Assembly (NCBI RefSeq): GCF_003096715.1
Contig: NZ_QEOL01000003.1
Coordinates: 62,001 to 126,000, forward strand
Direction of reading: 5' to 3'
From: Paraburkholderia silvatlantica
GTDB taxonomy: Bacteria > Pseudomonadota > Gammaproteobacteria > Burkholderiales > Burkholderiaceae
DNA length: 64,000 nucleotides
Within the stretch, counting starts at the first letter, position 1, and each line of letters starts with the position of its first letter. Below are positions 9,248-18,583 of the stretch, one piece after another. The notes beneath the pieces were generated by a model. The model had not been told where the DNA came from. It made no database searches and saw only the letters and a list, made by a program, of their open reading frames with translations. The translations under genes were made by a program, and so were the position numbers.

Positions 9248-10174
9248 TTACCCGGCGATGAACGAGACCGTGCGCTTGCGCCGTTCATCGACCGAAAGCG
9301 CAAACACATCGGGCCGCGCATAGTGGCCCACCACATCGAAATCGTAGCGGGCGCGCGTGAGTTCTCCGGTGTCGATCTCGGCGACGATGAGTCCGGCTTC
9401 GCCGCGCAGCGGGCCGGCCAGCACGTCTCCGAGCGGCCCGACGATCAGGCTGCCGCCATTGATGAGCGGCCGGTCCTCGTCCCAGCCCGGCACCTCGACG
9501 CCGAGCGCCGCGGGCGACGGCTGCACCTGGCAGGCGCTGATCACGAAGCATCGTCCTTCGTGCGCGATATGGCGCATGGAGCACTGCCAGATGTCGCGCT
9601 CGTCCACAGTGGGCGCGCACCAGATCTGCACGCCCTTTGCGTACATCGCCGTGCGCAACAGCGGCATGTGGTTTTCCCAGCAGATTGCCGCACCCGCTAC
9701 GCCGGATTCGGTGCGAACGGTGGGCAGCGTCGAGCCGTCGCCCTGCCCCCAGATGAGCCGTTCCGTGCCGGTCGGCATGAGCTTGCGATGCTTCGCCACG
9801 AGCCCCTCGCCCGGATTGAAGAACAGCGCGGTGCAAAAGAGCGTGCTGCCATCCCGCTCGATCACGCCGATCACGAGCGATGCGCCGCAACGCGTCGAAA
9901 GCTCCGCGAGCGCTTCGGTCTCCGCACCGGGCACGTCGATCGCATTCTCGTAGTAGTGCGCGAACGCCTCGCGGCCTTCGGGCAGGCGGTAGCCCAGACG
10001 CGTGCCGAATATTTCTCCCTTCGGGTAGCCGCCGAGCAACGCCTCGGGCATGACGACGAGCTTCGCGCCCGAGGCGCGGATCTGCGCTTCGAACGAGAGA
10101 ATCTGTTCCAGCGTTTGCGCTTTGCCGGCGGCGGACGAACCGATCTGCAGCGCGGCGACTTTCGACTTGGCCAT
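9248..10174 (-). CDS. Nitrilase (carbon-nitrogen hydrolase superfamily)
   Basis: Cytosolic enzyme of about 308 residues expected to hydrolyse a nitrile to a carboxylic acid and ammonia. The Glu-Lys-Cys triad is complete: Glu44 in '[12 protein letters not shown]', Lys131 in '[12 protein letters not shown]' and Cys165 in '[12 protein letters not shown]'. '[12 protein letters not shown]' and the 'RCFVISACQ' strand are typical of true nitrilases rather than amidases. I chose the ATG at 10174 because GGGAG lies 9-10 bases upstream and the protein then starts with the family's 'VAALQIGS' strand; an ATG further upstream (10207) adds an atypical leader. It is divergent from the LysR gene at 10258, which probably regulates it. 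Confidence 0.92.
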   Translation of the reverse strand: MAKSKVAALQIGSSAAGKAQTLEQILSFEAQIRASGAKLVVMPEALLGGYPKGEIFGTRLGYRLPEGREAFAHYYENAIDVPGAETEALAELSTRCGASLVIGVIERDGSTLFCTALFFNPGEGLVAKHRKLMPTGTERLIWGQGDGSTLPTVRTESGVAGAAICWENHMPLLRTAMYAKGVQIWCAPTVDERDIWQCSMRHIAHEGRCFVISACQVQPSPAALGVEVPGWDEDRPLINGGSLIVGPLGDVLAGPLRGEAGLIVAEIDTGELTRARYDFDVVGHYARPDVFALSVDERRKRTVSFIAG

Positions 10175-10218
10175 GATGGCGTGCTCCCACGGGGTTGGAC
10201 AGCCCACATCTTTCCACG

Positions 10219-10259
10219 GCGATAAAATCGCGAGAACGTATATCGATACTATGTGATAT
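10219..10259. promoter_or_regulatory. Palindromes in the nitrilase/LysR intergenic region
   Basis: Two dyads lie in the 83-base divergent spacer. GCGAT-AAA-ATCGC (10219-10231) is a perfect 13-base palindrome. ATATC-N10-GATAT (10240-10259) overlaps the LysR start codon and has the size of a LysR T-N11-A type site. They are good candidates for regulator binding and autoregulation; this is inference from position and symmetry. Confidence 0.4.
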
Positions 10260-11169
10260 GAACCAGTTTGATATCGCCGGCGTGGACCTGAATCTGCTGA
10301 AGATATTCGAGGCGCTGTTCGAAGAGGGCGGGGCGAGCCGCGCCGCGATTCGCCTCGACATGACGCAGTCGGCCGTGAGCGCGGCGCTCAGGCGTCTGCG
10401 CGCGCTCTATGCCGATACGCTGTTCGTGCGCACCGGCCGCGGCCTCGCGCCGACCTCGCGCGCGCAGGAGCTCAAGCCCGTGATCAGCGAAGCGCTCGAC
10501 CGTTGCCGCCATAGCCTCGCGATCGCCTCTCCCGATGCCACCACGTTTCACGGGCGGGCGGTTTCCATCGGGCTTTCCGACGACTTCGAGGTGGCCATCG
10601 GCCGGCGCATCATCGAAACGCTGGAAACCAGCGCCCCGGGCCTGCGCATCATCTTTCGCCAGACGCACAGCCAGATCGTCGCCGACGCGCTCGCGAATCA
10701 GGACATGGATCTCGCGGTCGCGGCGGGCGGCTTCGCTTCGCGCGGCCTGAGCCACCGGGTGCTCGGCGAGGGCAGCTATGCGTGCCTCGTGGACGACGCT
10801 GCGCGCACGCCGCGGCGTTTGACGCTTGCCGACTACGTGTCGAGAGGGCACATCCTGGTGTCGTCGGGCGGCGTGGTCGGGATCGTCGACGAAGGGCTCG
10901 CCGCGCGCGGCCTGAAGCGCAATGTCGTGGCATCGACGACGCATTTCGCCGCGTTGCCCTTTCTGCTCAAGGGCACGCGCAGCGTCGCCACGATTCCGCG
11001 CCACGCGGCCGAGGCGATCGCGCGCGTGGCGGGCCTGAAACTGCTCGCGTGTCCGATCGATCTGCCGCGGTATCCCGTGGAACTCGGGTGGCGCAACAGT
11101 TCGCTGCGCGACGCCGCCATCGTCAAGGTTCAGGCCGCCATCATCGCGTGCTTTCCGGCAAAACACTGA
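10258..11169 (+). CDS. LysR-family transcriptional regulator, probable nitrilase regulator
   Basis: A 303-residue LysR-type regulator. The winged helix-turn-helix fills the first 65 residues ('[16 protein letters not shown]', then '[19 protein letters not shown]' as recognition helix). The effector-binding domain of two alpha/beta lobes follows from about residue 95. It is nearer to the NodD/SyrM branch, judging from '[17 protein letters not shown]' and 'LAVAAG' in the ligand pocket. Start at the ATG directly before '[13 protein letters not shown]'. It is divergent from the nitrilase gene and 108 bases upstream of the Rieske oxygenase gene on the same strand, so either or both may be its targets. 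Confidence 0.9.
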   Translation: MNQFDIAGVDLNLLKIFEALFEEGGASRAAIRLDMTQSAVSAALRRLRALYADTLFVRTGRGLAPTSRAQELKPVISEALDRCRHSLAIASPDATTFHGRAVSIGLSDDFEVAIGRRIIETLETSAPGLRIIFRQTHSQIVADALANQDMDLAVAAGGFASRGLSHRVLGEGSYACLVDDAARTPRRLTLADYVSRGHILVSSGGVVGIVDEGLAARGLKRNVVASTTHFAALPFLLKGTRSVATIPRHAAEAIARVAGLKLLACPIDLPRYPVELGWRNSSLRDAAIVKVQAAIIACFPAKH

Positions 11170-11277
11170 TCGACACCCATGCGCCATTCGCGTTGAATGG
11201 TCGGGCACGAGATTTGCGCCGAGGCATTGATTTTCCATAACGACGATATCGAAGGACTCGACAAGGAGTGTCTCCGC

Positions 11278-12387
11278 ATGCGCGCAATGCCTTTCCCCGA
11301 CGGCTATACGATCGAGTCACCTTTGCCGGAACCGCGCGACCTGCGCCGAGTGCCCATTCATCCCGATCACTGGTATCCGCTCGCCTGGTCGCGCGAACTC
11401 AAGCCTGGGAAGACGCTGGGCACGCAATTCGCCGGCGAGCCCATCGTGCTCTTTCGCACCGCGTCGGGTGCGGTGCACGCGCTGGAAGACCGCTGCGCCC
11501 ACCGTCAGGTGCCGCTGCATGCGGGCGTGGTGGACGGCGAGTCGTTGCGCTGCGGCTACCACGGCTGGACCTACGATTGTTCGGGCCAATGCGTGGACGT
11601 GCCTTATCTCGGCAGGGAGCGCCTGCCCAACGGCGTGCGCGCGTATCCGTGCCGCGAGGCGCACGGCATGATCTTCGTCTTTCCGGGCGACGCCACGCTC
11701 GCCGAAGAAACGCCGCTGCCCGTGCTGGATTCGGTGACGGACAAGGCATACAAGACGCGCCGCTTCGGGCGGGAGGTGAAGTGCCACTACTCGTTCATGC
11801 ACGAGAATCTGATGGACATGAATCACCAGTTTCTGCACCGCCGCCAGATGGGCCAGATGCGGGCGCGCTCGCTCGGCCGGCGGCGCGGCGAGAACGCTAT
11901 CGAAGTGGACTACACGTTCGCGCGCATGGCAGGCAAGCAGCCCGCGGGCGAGGCGCTCGTGTTCGGCGCGAGCAGGAACCGCGCGAACCCGAGTGACCAG
12001 AGCGTGATGACGATCCGCACGCAATATCCGTATCAAACGCTGAAGATACGCTCGAGCGACGACTCGCTTCTCATGGACCTGTGGATCGTCTACGTGCCGC
12101 TCGACGCGCGGCAGCGCACGAACCGGACATTCGGACTCCTTTCGGTCCGCAGGCCCGCTGTGCCGTTCCTGCTCGATGCGGCGTGGCCGCTGCTGGTCTG
12201 GTTCACGGAGCGCATCTTCAAGGAAGACCGCACCATCGTCGAACTCGAACAGGCCGCGCACGACAACCAGGGCGCCGACTGGAATCACGAAGTGTTTCCC
12301 GTCATCAATGATTTGCGCGACCTGCTGCGCGATTGCGGCGCGCGCACCGTGATTCCCATTCGCCAGGTTAGCGAAGCCGATGCCTGA
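11278..12387 (+). CDS. Rieske non-heme iron oxygenase, alpha subunit type (VanA/phthalate-oxygenase-like)
   Basis: A 369-residue ring-hydroxylating or O-demethylating oxygenase. The Rieske [2Fe-2S] site is visible as 'CAHRQVPLHAG' and 'CGYHGW' (C-x-H...C-x2-H) near residues 73-95. The mononuclear iron site is 'ENLMDMNHQFLHRR' near residue 180, supplying Asp and two His. Length and the absence of an N-terminal extension fit the VanA/phthalate group, which use a separate reductase. No reductase gene is in this window. I chose the ATG at 11278 because AAGGAG lies nine bases upstream and the Rieske fold begins soon after. It follows the LysR gene on the same strand. Substrate unknown, probably an aromatic or alkaloid-like compound. 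Confidence 0.9.
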   Translation: MRAMPFPDGYTIESPLPEPRDLRRVPIHPDHWYPLAWSRELKPGKTLGTQFAGEPIVLFRTASGAVHALEDRCAHRQVPLHAGVVDGESLRCGYHGWTYDCSGQCVDVPYLGRERLPNGVRAYPCREAHGMIFVFPGDATLAEETPLPVLDSVTDKAYKTRRFGREVKCHYSFMHENLMDMNHQFLHRRQMGQMRARSLGRRRGENAIEVDYTFARMAGKQPAGEALVFGASRNRANPSDQSVMTIRTQYPYQTLKIRSSDDSLLMDLWIVYVPLDARQRTNRTFGLLSVRRPAVPFLLDAAWPLLVWFTERIFKEDRTIVELEQAAHDNQGADWNHEVFPVINDLRDLLRDCGARTVIPIRQVSEADA

Positions 12388-12425
12388 GGCGAAGGCGCCT
12401 CGACGCGCCGCGGCTTGCGCTCGCG

Positions 12426-12833
12426 TCAGGCCGTTTTGCTGGCGCGCGGCCTGGCACGTGCTTTATTCTTCGCTTTGCCCTGGTTAAATTCGATCGCCGC
12501 GCGAACGAGCGCCGTCAGTGCGCGCTTGTCGACCTTGTCGCCCTCGAGATAGTCGATGGCGCGTCGCGCGTTGCCGTCGAGCCCGGCGTTGAACAGCTTC
12601 TTCGGGTCGGGCAGGCTCGCGCCGCACAGGAACGTGAGATTCACCTTGCCCTTGTGCGCGTTGCCCACGGCGATCATGCCGTCCCGATACCACACGGGGC
12701 TGCCCATGTATTTCCATTCCTCGACGATCGCCGGGTCGGCCGCGAGAATGGCATCGCGCATCGCGGCGAACGTTTCGCGGCGCCAGTCGGTCAGTTCCGC
12801 GATTAGCTGGTCAATCCGTTCCGATGGTGTCAT
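12426..12833 (-). CDS. DUF1801 domain protein (YdhG-like)
   Basis: A 135-residue protein of the DUF1801 family. Recognisable blocks are 'ERIDQLIAELTDWR' at the start, 'VEEWKYMGSPVWYRDGMIAVGNAHK' (aromatic core) and 'LTFLCGASLPDPKKLFN'. The tail is Lys/Arg/Ala-rich. The fold is small and cytosolic; no activity is established. Its ATG overlaps the stop codon of the tartrate dehydrogenase gene (ATGA at 12830-12833), which implies translational coupling in one operon. Confidence 0.85.
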   Translation of the reverse strand: MTPSERIDQLIAELTDWRRETFAAMRDAILAADPAIVEEWKYMGSPVWYRDGMIAVGNAHKGKVNLTFLCGASLPDPKKLFNAGLDGNARRAIDYLEGDKVDKRALTALVRAAIEFNQGKAKNKARARPRASKTA

Positions 12834-14020
12834 TCGCGCTCCGTGCGTTGGATGACTTCCTGTTGTCGCGCAATCTCGCTGGCGGCTTGCGGGGTTGCGG
12901 TGCAGCTGGCGGGCAAGGCGTGACGCGCTCTGCCGATGCCGCGTTCGCGGGCCGCCTTCCCGACGAGTTCGCACACCGCGGCCGTGACCTGCGCGGTGGT
13001 CGCCTTGCCGCCCAGGTCGCCGGTGTGCAGCGCGGGGTTGGCGGTCGCGGTCTCGATGGCCTGCATCACATGAGAAGCGGCTTCGATCTCGCCGAGGTGC
13101 TCGAGCAGCATCACGACCGACCAGAACGTGCCGATCGGATTGGCGAGCCCCTTGCCCATGATGTCGAAGGCCGAACCGTGGATCGGCTCGAACATCGACG
13201 GATAACGCCGCTCGGGGTCGATGTTGCCGGTCGGCGCAATGCCCAGGCTGCCCGCGAGCGCGGCGGCGAGGTCGCTGAGAATATCCGCGTGCAGGTTGGT
13301 CGCGACGATCGTATCGAGCGAAGCAGGTCGGTTGACCATGCGCGCCGTGGCCGCGTCCACCAGTTCCTTGTCCCACTTCACGTCCGGGAACGCCTTCGAA
13401 ATCTGTTGCGCGATCTCGTCCCACATCACCATGGCATGGCGTTGCGCGTTGCTTTTGGTGATGACCGTGAGCAGCTTGCGGGGGCGCGACTGCGCGAGGC
13501 GGAACGCAAAGCGCAGAATGCGTTCGACACCGGCGCGCGTGAGGATCGACACGTCGGTCGCGGCTTCGAGCGGATGGCCCTGGTGCACGCGGCCGCCCAC
13601 GCCCGAATACTCGCCTTCGGAGTTCTCGCGCACGATCACCCAGTTCAGGTCTTCGGGCATGCAGCGCTTCAAAGGCGCGTCGATGCCGGGCAGGATGCGC
13701 GTGGGGCGCACATTCGCGTACTGATCGAGCCCCTGGCAAATCTTCAGGCGCAGGCCCCAGAGCGTGATGTGGTCGGGCACGTCCGGGTCGCCTGCGGAGC
13801 CGAACAGAATGGCGTCCTTGTCGCGGATGGCGTCGAGGCCGTTGGCCGGCATCATCACGCCGTGCTGGCGGTAGTAGTCGGCGCCCCAGGCGAAGTTTTC
13901 GAATTCGAACGCGAAGCGCTGCGTGGTTTTCGCAAGCGCTTCCAGCACCTCCTTGCCCGCGGGCACGACTTCCTTGCCGATGCCGTCGCCGGGAATGGTT
14001 GCGATGCGATAGGTCTTCAT
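12830..14020 (-). CDS. ttuC: Tartrate dehydrogenase/decarboxylase-type beta-decarboxylating dehydrogenase
   Basis: NAD-dependent member of the isocitrate/isopropylmalate dehydrogenase family, 396 residues. The order 'TIPGDGIGKEVVP', 'GSAGDPDVPDHITLWGLRL', 'VRENSEGEYSGVGG', 'KSNAQRHAMVMWDE' and 'EPIHGSAFDIMGKGLANP' is that of tartrate dehydrogenase/D-malate dehydrogenase (TtuC/DmlA). The 'DHITLWGLRLKIC' block separates it from LeuB and Icd. The likely reactions are oxidation of tartrate or oxidative decarboxylation of D-malate. The tail of about 35 residues beyond the usual end looks poorly conserved. It is coupled to the DUF1801 gene and divergent from a LysR gene, the usual ttu/dml arrangement. 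D-malate rather than tartrate may be the true substrate. Confidence 0.88.
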   Translation of the reverse strand: MKTYRIATIPGDGIGKEVVPAGKEVLEALAKTTQRFAFEFENFAWGADYYRQHGVMMPANGLDAIRDKDAILFGSAGDPDVPDHITLWGLRLKICQGLDQYANVRPTRILPGIDAPLKRCMPEDLNWVIVRENSEGEYSGVGGRVHQGHPLEAATDVSILTRAGVERILRFAFRLAQSRPRKLLTVITKSNAQRHAMVMWDEIAQQISKAFPDVKWDKELVDAATARMVNRPASLDTIVATNLHADILSDLAAALAGSLGIAPTGNIDPERRYPSMFEPIHGSAFDIMGKGLANPIGTFWSVVMLLEHLGEIEAASHVMQAIETATANPALHTGDLGGKATTAQVTAAVCELVGKAARERGIGRARHALPASCTATPQAASEIARQQEVIQRTERE

Positions 14021-14078
14021 GTCTCGTTCCCTGGAGTGTCGTGTGGGTTCACTTTACCAAGCTCCCGGTTCAAAAACC

Positions 14079-14098
14079 GATGCTAGACTCCAAGCATC
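14079..14098. promoter_or_regulatory. Inverted repeat between the ttuC-like and LysR genes
   Basis: GATGCT-N8-AGCATC is a perfect 6-base-arm dyad inside the 96-base divergent spacer. It lies 59 bases upstream of the dehydrogenase start and 19 bases upstream of the LysR start. Size and place fit a LysR recognition site controlling both genes; binding is inferred. Confidence 0.5.
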
Positions 14099-14116
14099 CT
14101 TAACCTGAATTCACAA

Positions 14117-15064
14117 GTGGCGACCGTGACCGACACCGTGCTACCCGCCGATCTGGGCTTTTTCTCGACACTCGCCTCCTCGGGCAGCCTGAGCGCCGCC
14201 GCGCGCGAGCTTGGCCTCACGCCCGCCGCCGTGAGCAAGCGGCTTGCGCAAATGGAGGAGCGCGCCGGGGTGCCGCTCGTGAACCGCACGACCCGCCGCA
14301 TGATGCTGACGCCCGAAGGCGAGGTGTACCTGGAGCACGCGCGCCGCATTCTCGACGAGATCGACGAGCTGGGCGAACTGCTGGGCGGCTCGAAGAAGCA
14401 TCCCAAGGGGTTGCTGCGCGTGAATGCGACGCTAGGCTTTGGGCGCAGCCATATCGGGCCGGCGCTTTCGCGTTTCGTCGCGCAGTATCCGCAGGTTTCC
14501 GTGCAGCTTCAGCTTTCGGTCATGCCGCCGCCGCTCACGGAAGATTCATACGATGTCTGCATTCGCTTCGGCGAGCCGCCCGATACGCGCGTGATCGCAC
14601 GGCGTCTCGCGGCGAACCGGCGTTTGCTGTGCGCTGCGCCCGCCTATCTCGCGAGCCGGGGCACGCCCGCCACGCCGCACGATCTCGCGAAGCACAACTG
14701 CATCAGCATTCGCCAGGGCGACGAAGCCTATGGCGTGTGGCGGCTTTCGCACGAGCGCGGCAATGCCCGCAAATCGGAAGCAGTCCGGATCAATGGCAAT
14801 CTCACGACCAACGACGGCGAGATTGCCGTGAAGTGGGCGCTGGACGGGCATGGCATCTTGATGCGCGCAGAATGGGACATCAACGAATATCTGGCGGACG
14901 GGCGGCTCGTGGTCGTGCTGCCCGAGTACGAAACGCCAGGCGCGGACATCTACGCCGTGTATGCGCAGCGGCACCAGCTTTCCACGCGCATTCGGGCGTT
15001 TGTCGACTTCCTCGCGATCGAATTGAGCAAGTCGCAGCGATGTCCAGTAGCCCGGAGCGTTTAG
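14117..15064 (+). CDS. LysR-family regulator divergent from ttuC-like gene
   Basis: A 315-residue LysR-type activator or repressor. The HTH is clear ('FFSTLASSGSLSAAARELGLTPAAVSKRL') followed by the linker helix and 'NRTTRRMMLTPEGEVYLEHARRIL'. The ligand domain begins near residue 95 with 'GLLRVNATLGFGR'. The start is taken as GTG at 14117; a second GTG nine bases later is equally possible. Divergent pairing with the tartrate/malate dehydrogenase matches TtuA/DmlR biology in other proteobacteria, so D-malate or tartrate is the likely inducer. That link is inferred from gene order. Confidence 0.9.
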   Translation: MATVTDTVLPADLGFFSTLASSGSLSAAARELGLTPAAVSKRLAQMEERAGVPLVNRTTRRMMLTPEGEVYLEHARRILDEIDELGELLGGSKKHPKGLLRVNATLGFGRSHIGPALSRFVAQYPQVSVQLQLSVMPPPLTEDSYDVCIRFGEPPDTRVIARRLAANRRLLCAAPAYLASRGTPATPHDLAKHNCISIRQGDEAYGVWRLSHERGNARKSEAVRINGNLTTNDGEIAVKWALDGHGILMRAEWDINEYLADGRLVVVLPEYETPGADIYAVYAQRHQLSTRIRAFVDFLAIELSKSQRCPVARSV

Positions 15065-15256
15065 CCTCGATTCATTGCGCCGCCGTGGCAAGCACGGCGG
15101 AGAGGCGCTCTGCGGCCTGCGCGGTTCCCGGCATGATTCTGGTTCACTGGAATATGAATAAACTGGATCTGCCGGATAAGCCGCTTTTGAGGCAGACTCG
15201 GGTCTGCGGCGGCTCCAGCCGCGCCGACCCACCACCTTACGAGCAGGGACAGACGC

Positions 15257-15895
15257 ATGTACGTACCAGCCCATTTCGCCGAAAACCGCAAGGACGTCCT
15301 GCACGATTGCATCGCCCAACATCCGTTCGGCACGTTGGTCACGCAGGGAAAAAACGGGCTCGATGCCAATCACATTCCCTTTGAACTTGCGGCGGGCGAG
15401 GGCGAGTTGGGCGTCCTGCGCGCGCACGTCGCGCGGGCCAACCCGGTTTGGCAGGACGTGGCGAACGGCGACGAAGTGCTCGTGATCTTCCGCGCGGGCG
15501 ACGCGTATATTTCACCGAACTGGTATCCGAGCAAACACGAGGCGCACAAGCAGGTGCCGACCTGGAATTACGTCGTGGTCCATGCTCACGGGCGCATCAG
15601 GATTCTCGACGACGAGCGCTACGTGCGCGGCGTGATCGGCCGCCTGACACGCGCGCACGAAGCCGCGCAGCCCAAGCCGTGGAAGATGGCCGACGCGCCG
15701 AAGGACTACACGGACACGCTCGTCAAGGCGATAGTCGGCGTGGAGATCGAGATCACGCGTCTGGTCGGCAAGAGCAAGCTCAGTCAGAACAAGGAAGAGC
15801 GCGATATTCGCGGCGCGGGCGAAGCGCTCAAATCGGGCGGTGAGTCTCGCATAGCCGGCGCCATGCTTGCCGCTGCCGACGAAAAGGCGCAATAG
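15257..15895 (+). CDS. PaiB-family FMN-binding protein (putative negative transcriptional regulator)
   Basis: A 212-residue split-barrel flavin-binding protein of the PaiB family. Diagnostic blocks are the start 'MYVPAHFAENRKDVLHDCI', 'FGTLVTQG', 'HIPFEL', 'LRAHVARANPVW', 'YISPNWYPSK', 'VPTWNYVVVHAHG' and 'KIVGVEIEI'-like 'KAIVGVEIEITR' near the C-terminus. Family members bind FMN, and the Bacillus protein represses sporulation and degradative enzymes. In proteobacteria the role is unknown. AGGGA lies about nine bases before the ATG. It stands alone between the LysR gene and the sugar-acid operon. Confidence 0.92.
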   Translation: MYVPAHFAENRKDVLHDCIAQHPFGTLVTQGKNGLDANHIPFELAAGEGELGVLRAHVARANPVWQDVANGDEVLVIFRAGDAYISPNWYPSKHEAHKQVPTWNYVVVHAHGRIRILDDERYVRGVIGRLTRAHEAAQPKPWKMADAPKDYTDTLVKAIVGVEIEITRLVGKSKLSQNKEERDIRGAGEALKSGGESRIAGAMLAAADEKAQ

Positions 15896-16040
15896 GGTAA
15901 GCACGGGTAAACCACATTCCAGGCGCTTGAAGAAAATCTTCACAGGCCTATTCAACTAGTATTTAATAAACCGGCGCGGCATTGAGCGACGGGTCACGCG
16001 CGTCGCCGTGACCTGACCCTGACGGTACGAGGCCGGAACG

Positions 16041-16961
16041 ATGAATCCCCACGAATACGAAATCCACGATGCGCGCTTTCGCATGCTGCTGCAGCCTAAC
16101 GCGCAGTTCGAGAAGCTCGCGGGCGGTTGCATGTGGGCGGAAGGACCGGTGTGGTTTCCCGCCGGCGACTTTCTTGTCTGGAGCGACATTCCCAACAACC
16201 GGATGATGCGCTGGGTGCCCGGCATCGGCACGGGCGTGTTCCGCGCGAACTCGAATTTCAGCAACGGCAACACGCTCGACCGCGAATGCCGGCTCGTGAC
16301 CTGCGAGCACGGCACGCGCCGAGTCACGCGTACGGAGCACGACGGGCGCGTCACCGTCATTGCCGACCGCTTTGAGGGCCATCGGCTGAATTCGCCTAAC
16401 GACGTGATCGTGCATTCGGACGGCTCGATCTGGTTCACCGACCCCGACTACGGCATTCTCGGCGACTACGAGGGCTTTCGCGCGCCGAGCGAGATCGGCG
16501 CATGCCATGTGTATCGCGTGGCGCCCGATACCGGTGTGGTGCAGCGCGTGGCCGACGACTTCACGAAGCCCAACGGGCTCGCATTCTCGCCCGATGAATT
16601 GCGGCTCTACGTGGCCGACTCGGGCGCATCGCATATCGAGAACGGCCCGCATCACATCCGCGTATTTGACGTGGACGCGCAAGGCGGGTTGCACAACGGC
16701 CGGTTATTCGCCGAGGTGTCGCCGGGTGTGCCCGACGGCATGCGCGTGGACGAGCACGGCAACGTCTGGACGAGCGCGGGCGACGGCATCCACTGCTATG
16801 CGGCTGACGGCACGTTGCTCGGCAAGATCCTCGTGCCGGAAACCGTCGCGAATCTCGTGTTCGGCGGCCCGAATCGCAATCGTCTTTTCATTGCAGCCAG
16901 CACGTCGCTGTACTCGCTTTACGTGGGCGTGCGCGGCGCTTGCCTGGGAGACCGGCCATGA
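16041..16961 (+). CDS. SMP-30/gluconolactonase-family lactonase
   Basis: A 306-residue six-bladed beta-propeller lactonase that should open a sugar-acid lactone to the free aldonic or aldaric acid. The metal-site residues are seen in 'WAEGPVW' (Glu), 'LNSPNDV' (Asn) and 'VPDGMRVDE' (Asp). No signal peptide is visible, so it acts in the cytosol. Its stop codon overlaps the start of the dehydratase gene (ATGA), showing an operon. Upstream (15929-15941) lies a small GAAGA-AAA-TCTTC hairpin and then an AT-rich TAGTATTTAATAAA segment likely to include the promoter. Confidence 0.9.
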   Translation: MNPHEYEIHDARFRMLLQPNAQFEKLAGGCMWAEGPVWFPAGDFLVWSDIPNNRMMRWVPGIGTGVFRANSNFSNGNTLDRECRLVTCEHGTRRVTRTEHDGRVTVIADRFEGHRLNSPNDVIVHSDGSIWFTDPDYGILGDYEGFRAPSEIGACHVYRVAPDTGVVQRVADDFTKPNGLAFSPDELRLYVADSGASHIENGPHHIRVFDVDAQGGLHNGRLFAEVSPGVPDGMRVDEHGNVWTSAGDGIHCYAADGTLLGKILVPETVANLVFGGPNRNRLFIAASTSLYSLYVGVRGACLGDRP

Positions 16962-18505
16962 CGCTGCTCGACCCCGCTTCGCTTTCGGCCGCGCTCATTC
17001 TCCTCAACCGGCGCGACGACGTTGCCATCGCGCGCGGGCAGTTGATGCCCGGCTCGACACTGTACGGCGACCATACGGTCGCGGGCATGATTCCGCCTGG
17101 CCACAAGGTCGCGTTGCGCGACATCGAGCCAGGCGAACCGGTGCGCCGCTACGGACAGATCATCGGCTTCGCGAGCCGGCCGATCCGCCGCGGCGAACAC
17201 GTGCATACGCACAATCTCTCGATGGGCGACTTCGAGCGCGACTACGCATTCGGCGTGGACGCGCACGAGACGCCCGCCGCCGCGCAGCCTGCCACGTTTC
17301 TTGGCATTCGGCGCGCGGATGGCCGCGTCGCGACGCGTAACTACATCGGCATCCTCACGTCGGTCAACTGCTCGGCCACGGTTGCCCGCGCGATAGCCGA
17401 TCACTTTCGCCGCGACATCCACCCCGAAGCGCTGGAGGCGTTCCCCAACGTGGATGGGGTGGTGGCGCTCACGCACGGCGAAGGCTGCGCGCTCGCGGCA
17501 GAAGGCGAGCCGATCACGGTGTTGCGCCGCACGCTCGCGGGCTACGCGCGGCATGCCAACTTCTACGCCGTGCTGATCGTCGGCCTCGGCTGCGAGACGA
17601 ACCAGATCGACGGCCTCGTGGAAGCCGAGCAGCTCGAGCGCGGCGCGCGCCTTTCGACCATGACGATCCAGCAGACGGGCGGCACCGCGCGCACGGTTGC
17701 AGCGGGCATCGAACAGGTGCGTGCGCTGCTGGCCGACGCGAATCGCGTGACGCGCGAGCCTGTCGATGCGCGTCATCTCATGGTCGGCTTGCAGTGCGGC
17801 GGTTCGGACGGCTACTCCGGCATTTCCGCGAATCCGGCGCTCGGCGCGGCGGTGGACAGGCTCGTCGCGCACGGCGGCACGGCGATCCTCTCCGAAACGC
17901 CCGAAATCTACGGCGCCGAGCATCTGCTCACGCGGCGCGCGGTGTCGCGCGAAGTGGGCGAAAAGCTGGTGGCGCGCATCCGCTGGTGGGAAGCGTATTG
18001 CGCGCGCATGCAAGCCGACATGAACAACAACCCTTCTGCCGGCAACAAGGCGGGCGGCCTCACGACCATTCTCGAAAAGTCGCTCGGCGCGGTGGCGAAG
18101 GGCGGCACGACGCGGCTCGTCGAAACCTACGAGTATGCGCAGCCCGTGCGCGCGCAGGGGCTCGTGTTCATGGATACGCCAGGCTACGACCCGGTGTCCG
18201 CCACCGGACAGGTGGCGGGCGGCGCCAACCTGATCTGCTTCACGACGGGCCGCGGCTCGGCCTACGGCTGTGCGCCTTCGCCGTCGCTCAAGCTGGGCAC
18301 GAACAGTGCGCTGTGGCGGCGCCAGGAAGAAGACATCGACCTGAACTGCGGCCGCATTCTGGACGGCGAGCAAAGCGTGGACGAGACCGGCGCAGCGATC
18401 TTCGAGCTGATGCTCGCGACGGCCTCCGGGCAGCGCACGAAGAGCGAGCTGCACGGTTACGGCCAGAACGAATTCGTGCCCTGGCATCTGGGGGCGGTCA
18501 TGTAG
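16958..18505 (+). CDS. UxaA/GarD-family sugar-acid dehydratase
   Basis: A 515-residue altronate/galactarate dehydratase-type enzyme that removes water from a sugar acid to give a 2-keto-3-deoxy acid. The N-terminal 100 residues form the SAF domain ('DDVAIARGQLMPG', 'GEHVHTHNL'). The main domain starts at 'FLGIRRADGRVATRNYIGIL', with conserved Cys/His-rich strands 'THGEGCA' and 'GLGCETNQ', 'GLQCGGSDGYSGISANPA', and ends with 'CGRILDG'. Iron or another divalent metal is expected. The ATG at 16958 overlaps the lactonase stop and follows GGGAG, which fixes the start. With the lactonase and the downstream dehydrogenase it forms a sugar-acid route; the exact sugar is not clear. Confidence 0.92.
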   Translation: MTLLDPASLSAALILLNRRDDVAIARGQLMPGSTLYGDHTVAGMIPPGHKVALRDIEPGEPVRRYGQIIGFASRPIRRGEHVHTHNLSMGDFERDYAFGVDAHETPAAAQPATFLGIRRADGRVATRNYIGILTSVNCSATVARAIADHFRRDIHPEALEAFPNVDGVVALTHGEGCALAAEGEPITVLRRTLAGYARHANFYAVLIVGLGCETNQIDGLVEAEQLERGARLSTMTIQQTGGTARTVAAGIEQVRALLADANRVTREPVDARHLMVGLQCGGSDGYSGISANPALGAAVDRLVAHGGTAILSETPEIYGAEHLLTRRAVSREVGEKLVARIRWWEAYCARMQADMNNNPSAGNKAGGLTTILEKSLGAVAKGGTTRLVETYEYAQPVRAQGLVFMDTPGYDPVSATGQVAGGANLICFTTGRGSAYGCAPSPSLKLGTNSALWRRQEEDIDLNCGRILDGEQSVDETGAAIFELMLATASGQRTKSELHGYGQNEFVPWHLGAVM

Positions 18506-18583
18506 AGCAGGAGCGATTCGCACAGGCGCCGCTAGCGCATCGGCACCGCCTCTTGCTTCGCTGCCACACACAGGGTCACGTAC

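Noticed and set aside
10245..10260. GATACT-N4-GATATG near the LysR start codon, similar period to the GATACA repeat
   Set aside because: Both units differ from the motif at their ends, and a dyad explains the sequence better.
12386..12401. GAGGCG-AAGG-CGCCTC hairpin after the Rieske gene
   Set aside because: Only 6 bp, overlaps the stop codon and has no T tract; too weak to call a terminator.
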